DNA of 64,000 nt, taken from positions 5,093,044 through 5,157,043 of the forward strand of contig CM041550.1 of NCBI GenBank assembly GCA_023238725.1, read 5' to 3'. Source of the stretch: Scortum barcoo. Lineage: Eukaryota > Chordata > Actinopteri > Centrarchiformes > Terapontidae. Below the pieces are notes generated by a model. That model saw only the letters and a list, made by a program, of their open reading frames with translations. It did not search any database and was not told the origin of the DNA. Shown one piece after another: positions 22,280 through 33,255 of the stretch (position 1 is the stretch's first letter; each line of letters opens with the position of its first letter). A program made the translations under genes and the position numbers.

Positions 22280-23800
22280 GCCCTTCATTGCTTCACATCA
22301 TCATGTGAAACGCTCCAACCACACTATGTAAAGATTGTTTCAGGTTATTTGGCAGTCCTCTTCTGGTTTATGGTTTTATGGACTGGGGCGAAAAGAAAGT
22401 GTGAAGCAGAACCTGTTGAAGAACAGACTTCATCTGGCCTGGATCTCTTGGCTTTCCTGATATACCACCAGGGGTTATCAGGCTAAAAAACTGCTAAGTC
22501 TCTAAATATAGAAAAAATTACCAGTATGTTTTCCTAAGATATATAAGGTTACATATGGAAACAAACTCAAGTTTTGCTTAAACACTGAATCTGGAACAAG
22601 CAAAGCTTTTTACTGGATCAAATTTCAAATAAAAGATACACTTTCTCATTCTTTTTACTAAATAAATAAAATAAAACAATTCTTATGCCTCTCTCTCTTT
22701 ACTACTGCAGATTTTTAAGTTTTGTTCAATCAAAATTCAACCATTCAGCTATTAACAGTACATGCCTGGGAATAGCAAGAAAAAAGTAGAAAACATTAAT
22801 TCAAGAGTTTGCTACTCAATATTGGAGAGAAACCTGGCATCTCTTCCTAATGGATTTGAAGTCTGTGAGGGAAACTGTGTGATGTTTTGTTCATTTTTCA
22901 AACTGCTGAATATTTGAGCATATTGGGTATTGTGTCCGGGAATGTTTAGTTTATTTCTTTAGCCTATGGAGGTTGGTGGTGCGCTTTCCACGTCAACTGA
23001 GTTAATTACTAAACAGTAAACCTTATTTCTGTAAATGTAAATCGGCACTTCAGGGTTTTTCAGCAAACTTGTGGCAACACGGAGGTTTGATCATGGTTTG
23101 GCTGAATGAAGCCTTGAGCATCAGTCTCCCAGGGCAGCTTGGTTTGACTTCCGCCCTAAAGCCCTCACTGCAGCCATGTCTGGGCTGAGTTTTTTATGAG
23201 CTCTGGTGTGTCTTTTCCTTTGCTTTCCATAAATAGATTTCCTCACGAACAGTTTAGTACTTCTCATTAGCCCTCTCATGATGTATTTCATCAAACTCCT
23301 CCAGAAAAGACTTACTGGTGGTGAAAACCTTTGCAGTTTTAGTCTTGTGTCATGTTCTGAGCATCAATAAAGTTTTTATCCCAAGACAGTACTGTACCTC
23401 TTCAAATATTTATTTTCCTGAAACCAAAAAGTTTGTCACGCACAGACTTGTCCACTCTGAATCATTGGCATCAGATGTGTCGCTGCTCTCATCCAGGTGC
23501 AATAAAATCTTTTCTCTTTTCCATCAGCTGTTCCTGTAATTGGTGGCAAGTACTGCACGATCAGCCACGGTGTTAATCTGCTCAGGCAAATGCTTGCCTT
23601 TTATCTGGGTAACGACGTCGCAAACTATGTCATGCACTTTTTGACAAACTCTTCCTCCTGATCCTGTCTTGGATGAACGTTTAGTTCAATGTTTCTGCGA
23701 ACTGCAAACAGGTTGTGGTGGTGAAGACGAACAGAGCTAAAACTGATCTAACACACCCACAAAAAATTCCAGTATTTTTCTCTTTTTTGTTGAGATGACT
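22280..23800 (-). pseudogene. hAT transposase remnant, degraded
   Basis: Shortened inverted copy of 813-2,920. Blocks for the SSDTS region (about 23,480), the HTEV-proximal region (about 23,270-23,300) and the C-terminal part (about 22,970) are present with many internal deletions. The 3' terminal repeat is scrambled near 22,470. Confidence 0.65.
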
Positions 23801-24357
23801 GAAACACTTTTTATGCATGCCAATGTGTTTGATGCTTTCATCGGCAGACAGCTATTTGCTCTGAGTGCTGGTCTGGTTTCTATTTTCGTCTTTACTCATG
23901 GCAGCAGTACATGTGAGGCGTGGCTAGTTGGTGGTAGAGTAAATTTCAAACAAAATACATAATATGCAACACTTTATTTTGGAAATAAAATACATTCACT
24001 GTGTATGTCAGAGGGCTGATAGTCATAACAGTTGGATGGTGAGTGGAGTTTTATTTGGACTTCTGGATGCTGCTGCATTAATTTGTTGTTTTTGCTGTTA
24101 GTGATACTTTCTCTGTCTGAAGGCTTTGACATGTGTACATCTTAAAAAAACATGACTGGAAAAATGGTTATCGGTACACATGGCCAAGAAACTGGATTTC
24201 TTCAGGAGAAATCTAGCTGCGTAATCTCGATGCCGTAGCTCGAGGAAAACGCATTTCATTTCATAGCTTAATGTTTGTGGTTATCTGAGACACCAATCAA
24301 AGTCTTTATATAAATCCAAAAGAAAGACAAATACATAAAAATGTGTAACTAATAAAA
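23801..24357 (-). other. Module spacer
   Basis: Inverted copy of 322-812, with one deletion near 23,993. No gene seen. Confidence 0.5.
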
Positions 24358-24960
24358 TCAGATGTAAAAGGCGTCCAATAACGCTAGTGTGTTCCACCCG
24401 CTATCTGCCACTATAGTGCAGAACTCGATGGTGAGTCAAAGACCTGACAGTGACCTATTTGATCTGCAAGAGTAAGGCTTCTCTGGCAGAGGTGTGGTCA
24501 AAAATCCAGGGTCTCCTGAAACAAAGTGAATGACTGACAGATGTTAGAGTTTAGAGACCACTCTGCATTGCCTATGTTTTAAGATAAAGAGCCAGGTTTT
24601 GCCTAAAATGAAACTGATCTACCGGAGCAAGCCGGATTCTCAGCAGTGGTGTCGCTGATGGAGCTTTTAGAGGTGAACGAGGACTTGGTGTAAAAACCCT
24701 TACGTGGTTTACTAAGAGGTGACTGTGGATTGAAACTCCATCTGGCGCTCTGTGACGACTATCCCCGGCTAACCGAGCTTAACTTGCCTTGTGCTGATGG
24801 ATCTACATATCCTGTGTAGAGAGTGGTTAATGGAGTTTCAAAACAACCTATAAGGTTGGCTGAGTCACACTTTATATTCAGACCTCTGAAAAACCTTTAG
24901 GTAAAAATGCACAACAGATCACGATCGTAAAAAAAAATACTTTAATGTCCAATGGGAGGA
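24358..24960 (-). pseudogene. gypsy-1 gag and LTR, interleaved and degraded
   Basis: Gag (24,358-24,590) and then LTR/gag-start pieces with many short deletions. From about 24,830, pieces of gag start and LTR alternate with lectin intron pieces (for example ACACTTTATATTCAGACCTCTG). The order of pieces follows two different parent sequences at once. Confidence 0.6.
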
Positions 24961-25139
24961 TCAGAAAAAAAAGGATAAATTATCACACTACCTGTTCTTC
25001 ATAACTCTCTATGACCACCAGATCTGCTCCTTTGTCTCTGCAGTCTCGTCTGCTTTGTTCCCAAGAAGCAGACGTAGTGGAGAAGAAATAACAGGTAGAA
25101 TCAAACATCCTCCATCCTGCAGGACAAGTTCTGTCTGTA

Positions 25140-25960
25140 AAATCAAAGTTTTTCATGAGGCATCACACCGCTATCGTTCCATTTTTTTCAGATATGTCGC
25201 ATATGTACTTACACTGTGGAACCACCACTAACTCACAGTAATATTTCATTTTTCACTTTCTCCTACCTATACTACTGCTCTAGTGAACCATATTGGAGAG
25301 AAAATAATGGATTTGAAGTCAGAATAAAACACATATAATGTTTAAGAGGCCAGGAAGTGAAAATACAGAGGGACTGAAAATAAATAGAGAACTTCTCATC
25401 ATGATGCACAAAGCAGTTTTAGTCTTGTGTCATGTTCTGAGCATCAATAAAGTTTGACACTGTAAAACGTTTGTCTTGTTCTTCATAAAAAGGAACTGCA
25501 AAAGTACATTAGATATTAATTGTTTAGACACTCATACAACAGCATAGTAATGTACAAATACTTTATTTGTGTTTATATTTAAATAAGGTGTAAAACAAGT
25601 AGATCACAATCTTTTAAACCAATCCAAGTAAATTCCTTGAAATGACAATTCCTGTCTAAAGAAAATAACGCCACTATTTATGTTTTAATTTTAGAAACAA
25701 AAATACTAACATTTGAACTATAACTACATATCTTCTTTAATAGCAAAACAACCTATAACACACTTTATATTCAGACCTCTGAGATAAAAGTCCACAGAAA
25801 AAGGATTCATGCCAATGAACAGCTGCTCCTTTGTTTCTGCAGCTGCTGTAAGAAGCAGACGTAAAAGAAATAACAGTGCCTTACACAAGTTCTGTCTGTA
25901 CAGAGGCATATATAACTTACAAATAACTCACAGTTTAAATAAAGGAAGTGAAAATACTGA
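25140..25960 (-). other. Mosaic of lectin intron and exon pieces
   Basis: Short pieces of lectin exons 4, 5 and 6 alternate with pieces of intron 3. At 25,805-25,905, for example, the intron text around CCAATGAACAG and GCCTTACACAA is woven through exon 4 text (GCTCCTTTGTTTCTGCAG, AAGAAGCAGACGTA). No reading frame survives. A consensus built from misaligned reads is the simplest explanation. Confidence 0.6.
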
Positions 25961-26941
25961 GGCTAAAATAAAGTTATTGGGACAAGGCAAACTGAGTTTA
26001 ACTGAGAGTGGGATATAACAGTGTCATAGAAACACGATCTGATGAGGCGGCGGTGTGTCCTGACAGCTGTGGAGGACCCACACAGACAAACACTCACTCT
26101 GTTTGGACAAACTCTGAAGCCTCTTCAGCTCTTCAGTCATTTCAGTCAGGTTGGCCTTCAGCTGGTCTCTTTCTTCAATCGCTGAGTAATGGTTTGAAAT
26201 AGATCAAGAGACACGTTTATTTAGGAAGAAATACCTCATTCTACTGATACTGTCTGAAGTTTCTGTACTTCAATAAAGTACTTCCTCATTTTTCAAAGAT
26301 AAAGTTTTAAGCTGATGCAGTTCATGAAATTTGGCGTGGTGCTTTTCAAAACTGATATATGTGTTTTAAAGGACAACAAGTAAAGGGAAGAAATTCAAGT
26401 CAAGAAAGGAGACATCACAGAAAAGATAAGGTGGCAAATAAAAAGTTAAGAAACACTTCAGGGCAGAATAATGCTCCTTAAAAGTTCACAATTTCATTTT
26501 GAAAAGCAGACTCACAGTGGACAGCGAGGCCAATGAGCCCAGCCAGCAGGAAAACACTCAGCAGTAATAATAACTCCATGAAATCTCCTCTCTGAGCTCC
26601 TGTGACCTGAACACAGAGAAAACCAGTGAACAGTGTCAATGATACAACATTAATAACAACAGCTCAAACTGTCTGTCAGCCTCTCTGTCCGAACTCCTCA
26701 TTCTTACCTCTTTGATTCTGTGATGAGAAAACAAATGTCTCATTTCCAACATTTTCATAGATTTCCTCCATCGCTTTGTAAGTGTGACAAATATCTTGTG
26801 TATCAGCTCTGCAGTGAGGTTACTGAACATGTAAATTATAAAAGTCTAGTCAGGTTGACTTGACTTCTCTGATCAAGAAGGTCATGTCACAAAGATGGTA
26901 AAAAATACATGTGACCGTTAACTCACTTGAATCAGTAAATT

Positions 26942-27006
<65 letters not shown>

Positions 27007-27007
27007 G

Positions 27008-27054
<47 letters not shown>
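26942..27054 (+). repeat. GATA microsatellite
   Basis: About 27 tandem TAGA units with one GAGATAG interruption at about 27,006. It is the tail of the LINE-type end that follows. Confidence 0.95.
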
Positions 27055-27056
<2 letters not shown>

Positions 27057-27090
27057 CTTTATTGATCTCCAAGAGAAATTCACATTTCAG
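27055..27090 (-). repeat. LINE-type retroposon 3' end
   Basis: Read on the minus strand, GAGATCAATAAAGTATC runs directly into a TATC array. This is a frequent 3' end of teleost LINE-like retroposons, so the GATA array is its simple-repeat tail. It lies inside the 5' part of lectin copy G between exons 1c and 1b. Confidence 0.6.
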
Positions 27091-27330
27091 AAGCTATTGT
27101 TCAGTCACAAGAACAAATACATAATACACATGACAGAACAGTCCTACCTGACTGATTTGTTGAAGGTTTGCTGCGTTCAACGTTGACATAGATCTCCTCC
27201 ATCGCTCATACTGTGGGAAAATGTGAAATGAGAAGTCAGATCTGCAGATCTGCTGGTTTCAATTTCTCAATATCTTAACTTATGAGGAAGTCACAAGTGC
27301 CAGTGCTAAAAGTAGTTGACAACGTTCGGT

Positions 27331-27332
27331 CC

Positions 27333-27421
<89 letters not shown>
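27331..27421 (+). repeat. CTAT microsatellite
   Basis: About 23 tandem CTAT units, the reverse complement of the array at 26,942-27,054. The two arrays flank exon 1c in opposite orientation. Confidence 0.95.
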
Positions 27422-27422
<1 letters not shown>

Positions 27423-27424
27423 TT

Positions 27425-27930
27425 ATTCTGCATTAGGAAAAGACATTAACATGATATTTTTCATATAAAACCATTTAATTTATTTTGCATTAATTAATTT
27501 CAGTTTATTTCAACTAACAAAACAATCAATCAATTGATAAAAACAAAACATCAGCTGATTCATGCATGTTCAAAATGCTCCACCCCAACCAACTCCAGTA
27601 AAATCCTGCTTTTATATTAATGCATGAGCAATAATTATAGTATTAGAGTGACAGGGGGCATTTTTTATGTACATTTTCGTGCTTATACTTAGATAGTTGT
27701 ACTTGAAGTAACAATTTCATTAAAGGACTTTGACTGAAACTGAGCATTTTTATATTGTAGTATTAGTACTTTTATTGAAGTAACAGATCTGAATATTTCT
27801 TTAACCCAATGTCTCCCCCTCATGAAGCTTTGTGGCATCACAACACATTTCCCTCTGACAGACAGCAGTTTCAATTCACATGGCCACAAGAGGGCGGTAT
27901 TAGCCACATATGAATATAGTTATATTCTAT
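27425..27930. other. Unassigned interval
   Basis: AT-rich sequence upstream of lectin copy G. I see no gene. The blocks near 27,690-27,900 contain short frames only. Confidence 0.4.
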
Positions 27931-28070
27931 ATTTTATTATTATTTCTTATTTTATTCTATGTCTTGCGTTTCTTACTGTCTATTTTACATTGTGTGTTTT
28001 CACTGCTGTTGCGCTGTAAATTTCCCCACTGTGGGACAAATAAAGGAATCTGAATCTGAATATTCTTGAG
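27931..28070 (+). repeat. LINE-type retroposon 3' tail
   Basis: Contains CCCCACTGTGGGACAAATAA followed by AGGAATCTGAATCTGAATATTC, a common teleost retroposon 3' end with a short repeated tail. Confidence 0.6.
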
Positions 28071-28316
28071 TCAGGAAGTCACAAAGATTAAAAATAGTTG
28101 TGAAAAACACTTATAAACTGATTTGAAACAGGAAATTTCATAAGCTGTTTTTCAGTCACAAGAGTGTTTCAAAGAAAAAGTGTACAGAAATATACATTTT
28201 ATGAGAGCAGATGACAGAAATCAACATCTTAATGTTATTTTTTCGGAAACTTTTTTCGGAGTATTTTTAACAAAAAAAATCTTCAACCCAACTTCACAAT
28301 GCTTCATTCCTGTTAG

Positions 28317-28424
28317 TTGTTATTTAAAACAGTTAGTAAGTAAGTGTCTCCTTTAGAGCCAATAGATTAAAGTTGTTATTTAAAACAGTTAGTAAGTAAG
28401 TGTCTCCTTTAGAGCCAATAGATA
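28317..28424 (+). repeat. Tandem duplication of about 54 bp
   Basis: Two almost identical units, each running from TTGTTATTTAAAACAGTTAG to GAGCCAATAGAT. A related single copy is seen near 52,245-52,315. Confidence 0.9.
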
Positions 28425-28548
28425 AAGTCATCAGCTCTCATAGGCTTATTCAGCTCTCATGCCTCTTTAATACTCTCAAGCATGCCATGGTACTCTGCAT
28501 TGGTTTTGGGGCAAATTATGAACCACAATGCTGCTAATCTTTATATAT

Positions 28549-28662
28549 ATGAATATATGCATACACCTATACATACACACACACACATACACATATATAC
28601 ACACACACACACATATATACACACACACACATACATATACACACATATACATATATATATAT

Positions 28663-28739
<77 letters not shown>

Positions 28740-28783
28740 CACATATATATATATACATATACATATATATCATATATATATAT
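28549..28783. repeat. AC/AT compound microsatellite
   Basis: ACAC and ATAC runs followed by an uninterrupted AT run at about 28,669-28,733 and further ATAC units. All long reading frames here are repeat artefacts (Tyr-Ile repeats). Confidence 0.97.
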
Positions 28784-28794
28784 TCGAAGTCTTC

Positions 28795-29518
28795 TCTTCA
28801 CAGTTGAAACTGAGACTTGCTTACTACGATCCACTATTGTCAAGCTGTGCTATCACGCCTATCACGCAAGCTGTTAACTCTCAGAAACTTGTCCTCTGGT
28901 TCAGTTGTGGCTTTGGGTCTGCCAGACCTCTTCCTGTCAGAGTTTGCCCCAGTTTCTGACTGCCTTTTGATGGTGAAGGAAACTGTACTCACTGACACCT
29001 TGACTTTCTTTGCAATTTCTCTGTAGGAAAGACCTACATTTTAAGTGTTATGATGGTCTGTCTCTCTTTCCATTGTTAATTGCCTTTTTCTTGCCATTTT
29101 TGTAGCAACACACTACTTTCTGCAGTACAATACTGTTCAACTGATGCTCATGAGGGTGTGGTACCACAATTCAAACACTGCTTTTATGCAGACAGAGGGG
29201 GTTGTAAGTAATCCAGCAATGTTGGAACACCTGTAGGAATTAGTAGCACCAGCTTTCAAAGGCTTGATCACCCTCCATTGCTGCAGGACAGCTTTCAAAT
29301 TGTTAACCCATTTTGTGTCCCTGAAAAAGGCCTTTTTGTATAATTCTGAAATGTACATTATTTTTCAGTTTACCTTACCACCTTACCTTTTTTTTAACCT
29401 CTGGCAGTTCACCACTTACCTTTGTACCATTTCAATCTATTCATTGGACTTGAATGACTTGAATTGCAATAAATAACTGGAAAAATAGGGGTGTTCTAAA
29501 ACTTTTGACCGGTAGTGT
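28795..29518 (-). mobile_element. Tc1/mariner element remnant
   Basis: Minus-strand Tc1-like element. The N-terminal DNA-binding part of the transposase is readable: a start MARKRQLTMERETDH at about 29,095, then LSYREIAKKVKVSVSTVS-like helix-turn-helix and SDRKRSGRPKATTEPED in shifted frames. The outer end GACCGGTAGTGTATATA at about 29,500-29,518 on the plus strand matches Tc1-type inverted repeats. The catalytic part is missing, replaced by the AT microsatellite. Confidence 0.75.
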
Positions 29519-29930
29519 ATATATGTACATATATATATATGCATGTATGTTTTTTATTTTTTTAAACCGAAAGCATTTGCTGTGGTTAAGTGAGGTGTGG
29601 TACCCATGGCAACTAAACCTAAAAGGAAGTGACTGATTCCCACAATCTGCCAACACTGACAAAGGTATTAGGTCTTCTTTTTTATTAGTTTTAGACACAT
29701 GCAAAAACATTGCTGCACATCTGATGACCTGCCAGATGTCAGAGAGCGACAACAGGCCTTTCATTCAGAAAGGAAGCACAAACTGTGCATGTAAGTATGC
29801 AGCCTGTGAGGATGTTACAGAGGAAACATGAGTAACAACTGCACTGAAAAGTTGAGCATTTCAGAAAAGCATTTCAGAGATCTAACTTGGTGAACACATT
29901 GGCTGTTTGAAGCCGTTAAAAAACAGAGGA
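29519..29930 (-). other. Conserved module spacer
   Basis: Contains GTACCCATGGCAACTAAACC near 29,600, as in the gypsy-1 modules, and a block like the 4,400-4,480 region. Repeated at 37,990-38,390. No gene seen. Confidence 0.5.
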
Positions 29931-29934
29931 GATT

Positions 29935-30200
29935 AAATAAAGTGGCTAATGGTTCTTAACAGTAATTCAGTGAGCTGTAGCCATGGCCTGAGAGAACCAT
30001 CTTTCTTACTCACAAAGAAAAACCCTGATGAGGACGGACGGATTATTCCTGCCTTTAAAGAGGTGGTGACGTACTTGTCCATGGCCACTCTCTTCTGGCA
30101 CAGAGATGGAGTAGAAGGCGTCCCTTTGGGGATGGGTGGATCAGGCAGCAGGTCGATAGCGCAGTCAGAAGATGGATGAAGAGGGACTGACATTGACTTG
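29935..30200 (-). pseudogene. gypsy pol fragment: start of reverse transcriptase
   Basis: An 86-residue frame reads CAIDLLPDPPIPKGTPS, then KRVAMDKYVTTSLKAGIIRP, then GFFFVSKKDGSLRPW. This is the conserved N-terminal region of Ty3/gypsy reverse transcriptase. The catalytic YxDD part is absent. A copy lies at 38,390-38,640. Confidence 0.85.
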
Positions 30201-30625
30201 GACTTGTTAAAAACAAGTCAGGGTAGTCTGAGTCTTTGCCTGAGCCTACTTCAGTTTCTGGAGAGCCAGCAGAGTCCTGTATTTTCTAACATGACCTAAT
30301 AATCTTCACCCCATCCTTTAATCTTGCCTGAGTGACAATCAACCTGAGGTTTATGTTTTTTAGCCACGGAAACCTCCAAATCAATGGCTGCTGTGCTGAG
30401 TCAAATAAGTGAAACTAACGTCATTTCTGTGTGGTCATCATTCAATGTTATCTGAATGGGTTCAGTGCATTGAGTCACTTTGAATAACAATTGTCCACTA
30501 CTTGATCACCTGTGCAGGTGTGCAGATACAAGCTAAAAATCATTGAGCTTAATTGGGGCTGTGAACCAGTAAAACATTTTTGATTTGAGTATTTCTATAT
30601 GCATTACTTCAAAACTCATAAAATG
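30201..30625 (-). other. 3' flank of lectin copy F
   Basis: Non-coding. 30,201-30,480 may be more of the gypsy pol or gag region but no frame is convincing. The rest matches the lectin 3' flank, with a CACCTGTGCAGGTGTG palindrome at about 30,507. Confidence 0.45.
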
Positions 30626-32463
30626 CTAAGGCAGTTTTTCACAGATCCATGGCAGGGAAGCATCACACGGCAGATCGTTCCAGTTTTCTTCAGTTTTCAC
30701 ATCATGTCGCATATGTACACAGTCCTCTTCACCCAACTGCCGATCTCCACCACCATTATCAGGCTGCTTTCTAAACCAGTACCTAGGAAGTTAACAGAAA
30801 AGTGAGATTTCACTGGGTTTTTTACTTTCCCTCTACCTGCAATAATGAAGATTTTCAAGTTTTGAAGTGAACTAAATTGTGGAGAGAAAAAAACTGGATT
30901 TGAAGTCTGTGAGGGAAACTGCAACACACATATCATGTTTATTTAATTTCTTTTGCCTGTGAGTGAATTAATGTAAATTATGTAAATGTAAATTTCCATT
31001 ATGTTTGATCATGCTGAATGAAACCTTGATCAGAGGGACTGGACTGAGTTATGAATAAATAGAGAACAGCTTCTCATCGTGATGCATGTTACAAAGCAGT
31101 TTTAGTCTTGTGTCATGTTCTGAGCATTAATAAAGTTTGACAGTACTGTGAGAGACTTTTGTCTTGTTTTTCATTGTCAGAAAGGGACTGCAAAAGTACT
31201 ATTAGATATTAATTGTTTAGACACTCATACAAAAGCTAAAACTAGTAACGTACATTAATACTTTATTTGTGTTTATATTTAAATAAGGTGTAAAACATTC
31301 ACTGTCAGACTTACGCCTGAGTCAGTGGAGTCTCATCGATCCACTTCCAGACGCCTTCTTTCTCTCTGTCGTTCAAACCAATCCAAGTAAATTTCTTGAT
31401 GATTTTAGTGAGCAATTCCTGTTCAAGGTAAAGAAAATAAAATCCAGTATTTATATTTTAGTTGCACTCATTGTAAATATGGACGTTTCAGGAACTGATG
31501 AATAATTCCCTTAAAACATTTGAATTAGTTAAATTGGTAAAAGTGTTAAAGTAGGTTAATGTGAATACTCTTATGTCCTGTAAAGTGCATGTTACTGCCG
31601 GAGCCCCGGTCCTCTTTGTTCTCTCCAGTCTTGCAGGTTCCTCACTGATTCTGGTTGTGGTCCATCTGACTGAGGTTCACTGGTCCTGGTGGGGACATGA
31701 TCTGTGTCTGTGTTGTGGAGAGAAGGTCGAGTGGCCCAGAGCTCCATATGAGGACATCTAGAGATGCACCTGGACTCATGGACTCCTTTTTCCATTACCT
31801 GTGATACCTTCACACATGGACTAAACCCATGAACTCAGTTTATCTACAATTTATTATGACCCATGTATAACTCCATATATGAGTGATGATGATGTTCTCT
31901 GTACATGTGGAATCTATTGCACGTCTGTCCGTCCCAGGGAGAGGGATCCCTCATCTGTGGCTCTTCCTCAGGTTTCTTCTTTTTCCCATAAAGGCTTTTT
32001 TGAAGTTTTTCCTGACTCGGTTCGAGGGTCTAAGGACAGAGGGTGTCACAACTGTACAGATTTAAAGCCCTCCGAGGCAAACAATTTTGAGTTTGTGATT
32101 CTGGGCTTTAAATAAATAAATTTGAAATTTTGAATTTGAATATTATTATTGTAACCTAATCAGTATATCACTATATGTGTGCATTCTTATTTCAAGAGTT
32201 TAACTACATATCTCATACAAAGGCTTGTATAATCAAAACAACCTACAACACACTTTATATTCAGACCTCTGACTCAGATAAAGTAAAAGTCCACAGAAAA
32301 AGAATAAATTATCACACTACTTGTTCTTCATAACTCTCTATGACCACCAGATCTGCTCCTTTGTCTCTGCAGTCTCGTCTGCTTTCTTCCCAAGAAGCAG
32401 ACGTAGTGGAGAAGAAATAACAGGTAGAATCAAACATCCTCCATCCTGCAGGACAAGTTCTGT
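30626..32463 (-). CDS. C-type lectin domain, copy F (exons 4-6 in frame; 5' part lost in gap)
   Basis: The best lectin domain in the window. Exon 4 (32,321-32,463, 143 bp) encodes RTCPAGWRMFDSTCYFFS through ADLVVIESYEEQ. Exon 5 (31,315-31,418, 104 bp) encodes ELLTKIIKKFTWIGLNDREK and KWIDETPLTQ, including the WIGL motif. Exon 6 (30,626-30,782, 157 bp with TAG) encodes QPDNGGGD, EEDCVHM, NWND and WICEKLP. Phases fit (2/0, 0/2, 2/stop) and all sites are GT/AG. In this family QPD favours galactose-type sugars, and WND helps to bind calcium. Four core cysteines are present. The stalk and membrane exons should lie in the 500-N gap. It is a partial gene, probably functional if the 5' exons exist. 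Confidence 0.85.
31570..32140 (+). repeat. Teleost retroposon in lectin intron 4
   Basis: Contains CTCCAGTCTTGCAGGTTCCT, GGGAGAGGGATCCCTCATCT, CCTCAGGTTTCTTCTTTTTC and GGGCTTTAAATAAATAAATT, a dispersed sequence found in many fish genomes. It lies antisense to the lectin gene. The paralogous intron of copy D (40,005-40,365) has the same insertion with about 210 bp missing. Confidence 0.6.
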
Positions 32464-32755
32464 CTGTAAAATTAAAACACAGGTTTTATTGATAACTTAC
32501 AGATAACTTACATTATTATTTCTAGCTCACATCAGAATAAAAAGATCAAGTAGATCACAATCTTTTAAGGAAGTGACAGTCTTTCAAAAATAGAGCTGAA
32601 GATCCACTTCATGCCAATGAACAGCAGCTGCTGTATAAAAGGTGCCTTACACAAACAGATATATGTTTAAATAAACTGAGAGGCTAAAATAAAGTTATTG
32701 GGACAAGACAAACTGAGTGGGATATAACAGTGTCATAGAAACACGATCTGATGAG

Positions 32756-33255
32756 NNNNNNNNNNNNNNNNNNNNNNNNNNNNNNNNNNNNNNNNNNNNN
32801 NNNNNNNNNNNNNNNNNNNNNNNNNNNNNNNNNNNNNNNNNNNNNNNNNNNNNNNNNNNNNNNNNNNNNNNNNNNNNNNNNNNNNNNNNNNNNNNNNNNN
32901 NNNNNNNNNNNNNNNNNNNNNNNNNNNNNNNNNNNNNNNNNNNNNNNNNNNNNNNNNNNNNNNNNNNNNNNNNNNNNNNNNNNNNNNNNNNNNNNNNNNN
33001 NNNNNNNNNNNNNNNNNNNNNNNNNNNNNNNNNNNNNNNNNNNNNNNNNNNNNNNNNNNNNNNNNNNNNNNNNNNNNNNNNNNNNNNNNNNNNNNNNNNN
33101 NNNNNNNNNNNNNNNNNNNNNNNNNNNNNNNNNNNNNNNNNNNNNNNNNNNNNNNNNNNNNNNNNNNNNNNNNNNNNNNNNNNNNNNNNNNNNNNNNNNN
33201 NNNNNNNNNNNNNNNNNNNNNNNNNNNNNNNNNNNNNNNNNNNNNNNNNNNNNNN
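32756..33255. other. Assembly gap, 500 N
   Basis: Exactly 500 N. Its left side ends in intron 3 of lectin copy F, its right side starts inside retroviral integrase on the other strand. Confidence 0.98.

Larger units (their letters stand above)
24992..27202 (-). pseudogene. C-type lectin receptor, copy G (two alternative first exons)
   Basis: Exon 1c (27,148-27,202) encodes MEEIYVNVERSKPSTNQS. Exon 1b (26,708-26,771) encodes MEEIYENVGNETFVFSSQNQ plus Arg. Both end in phase 1, so either can join exon 2 (26,516-26,606), which has lost 11 bp inside the membrane helix. Exon 3 (26,098-26,193) has an internal deletion of about 85 bp and its acceptor reads CAA where others have CAG. A whole exon 4 (24,992-25,134) encodes CPAGWRM...DCRDKGADLVVIESYEEQ. 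Exons 5 and 6 are only scraps at about 25,620-25,670 and 25,155-25,230. The copy is broken, and 25,140-25,960 is a mosaic. Confidence 0.75.

Noticed and set aside
26008..26202. Repeated frame starting MGYNSVIE (also at 17,578, 32,717, 40,988, 42,611)
   Set aside because: It is the antisense of lectin exon 3 and its donor region. Its conservation follows from the stalk exon on the other strand.
26942..27421. Regular repeats as a possible CRISPR array
   Set aside because: These are simple tetranucleotide repeats without spacers, in animal nuclear DNA.
28476..28959. Long Tyr/Ile/Thr-repeat frames on both strands
   Set aside because: They are translations of the AC/AT microsatellite.
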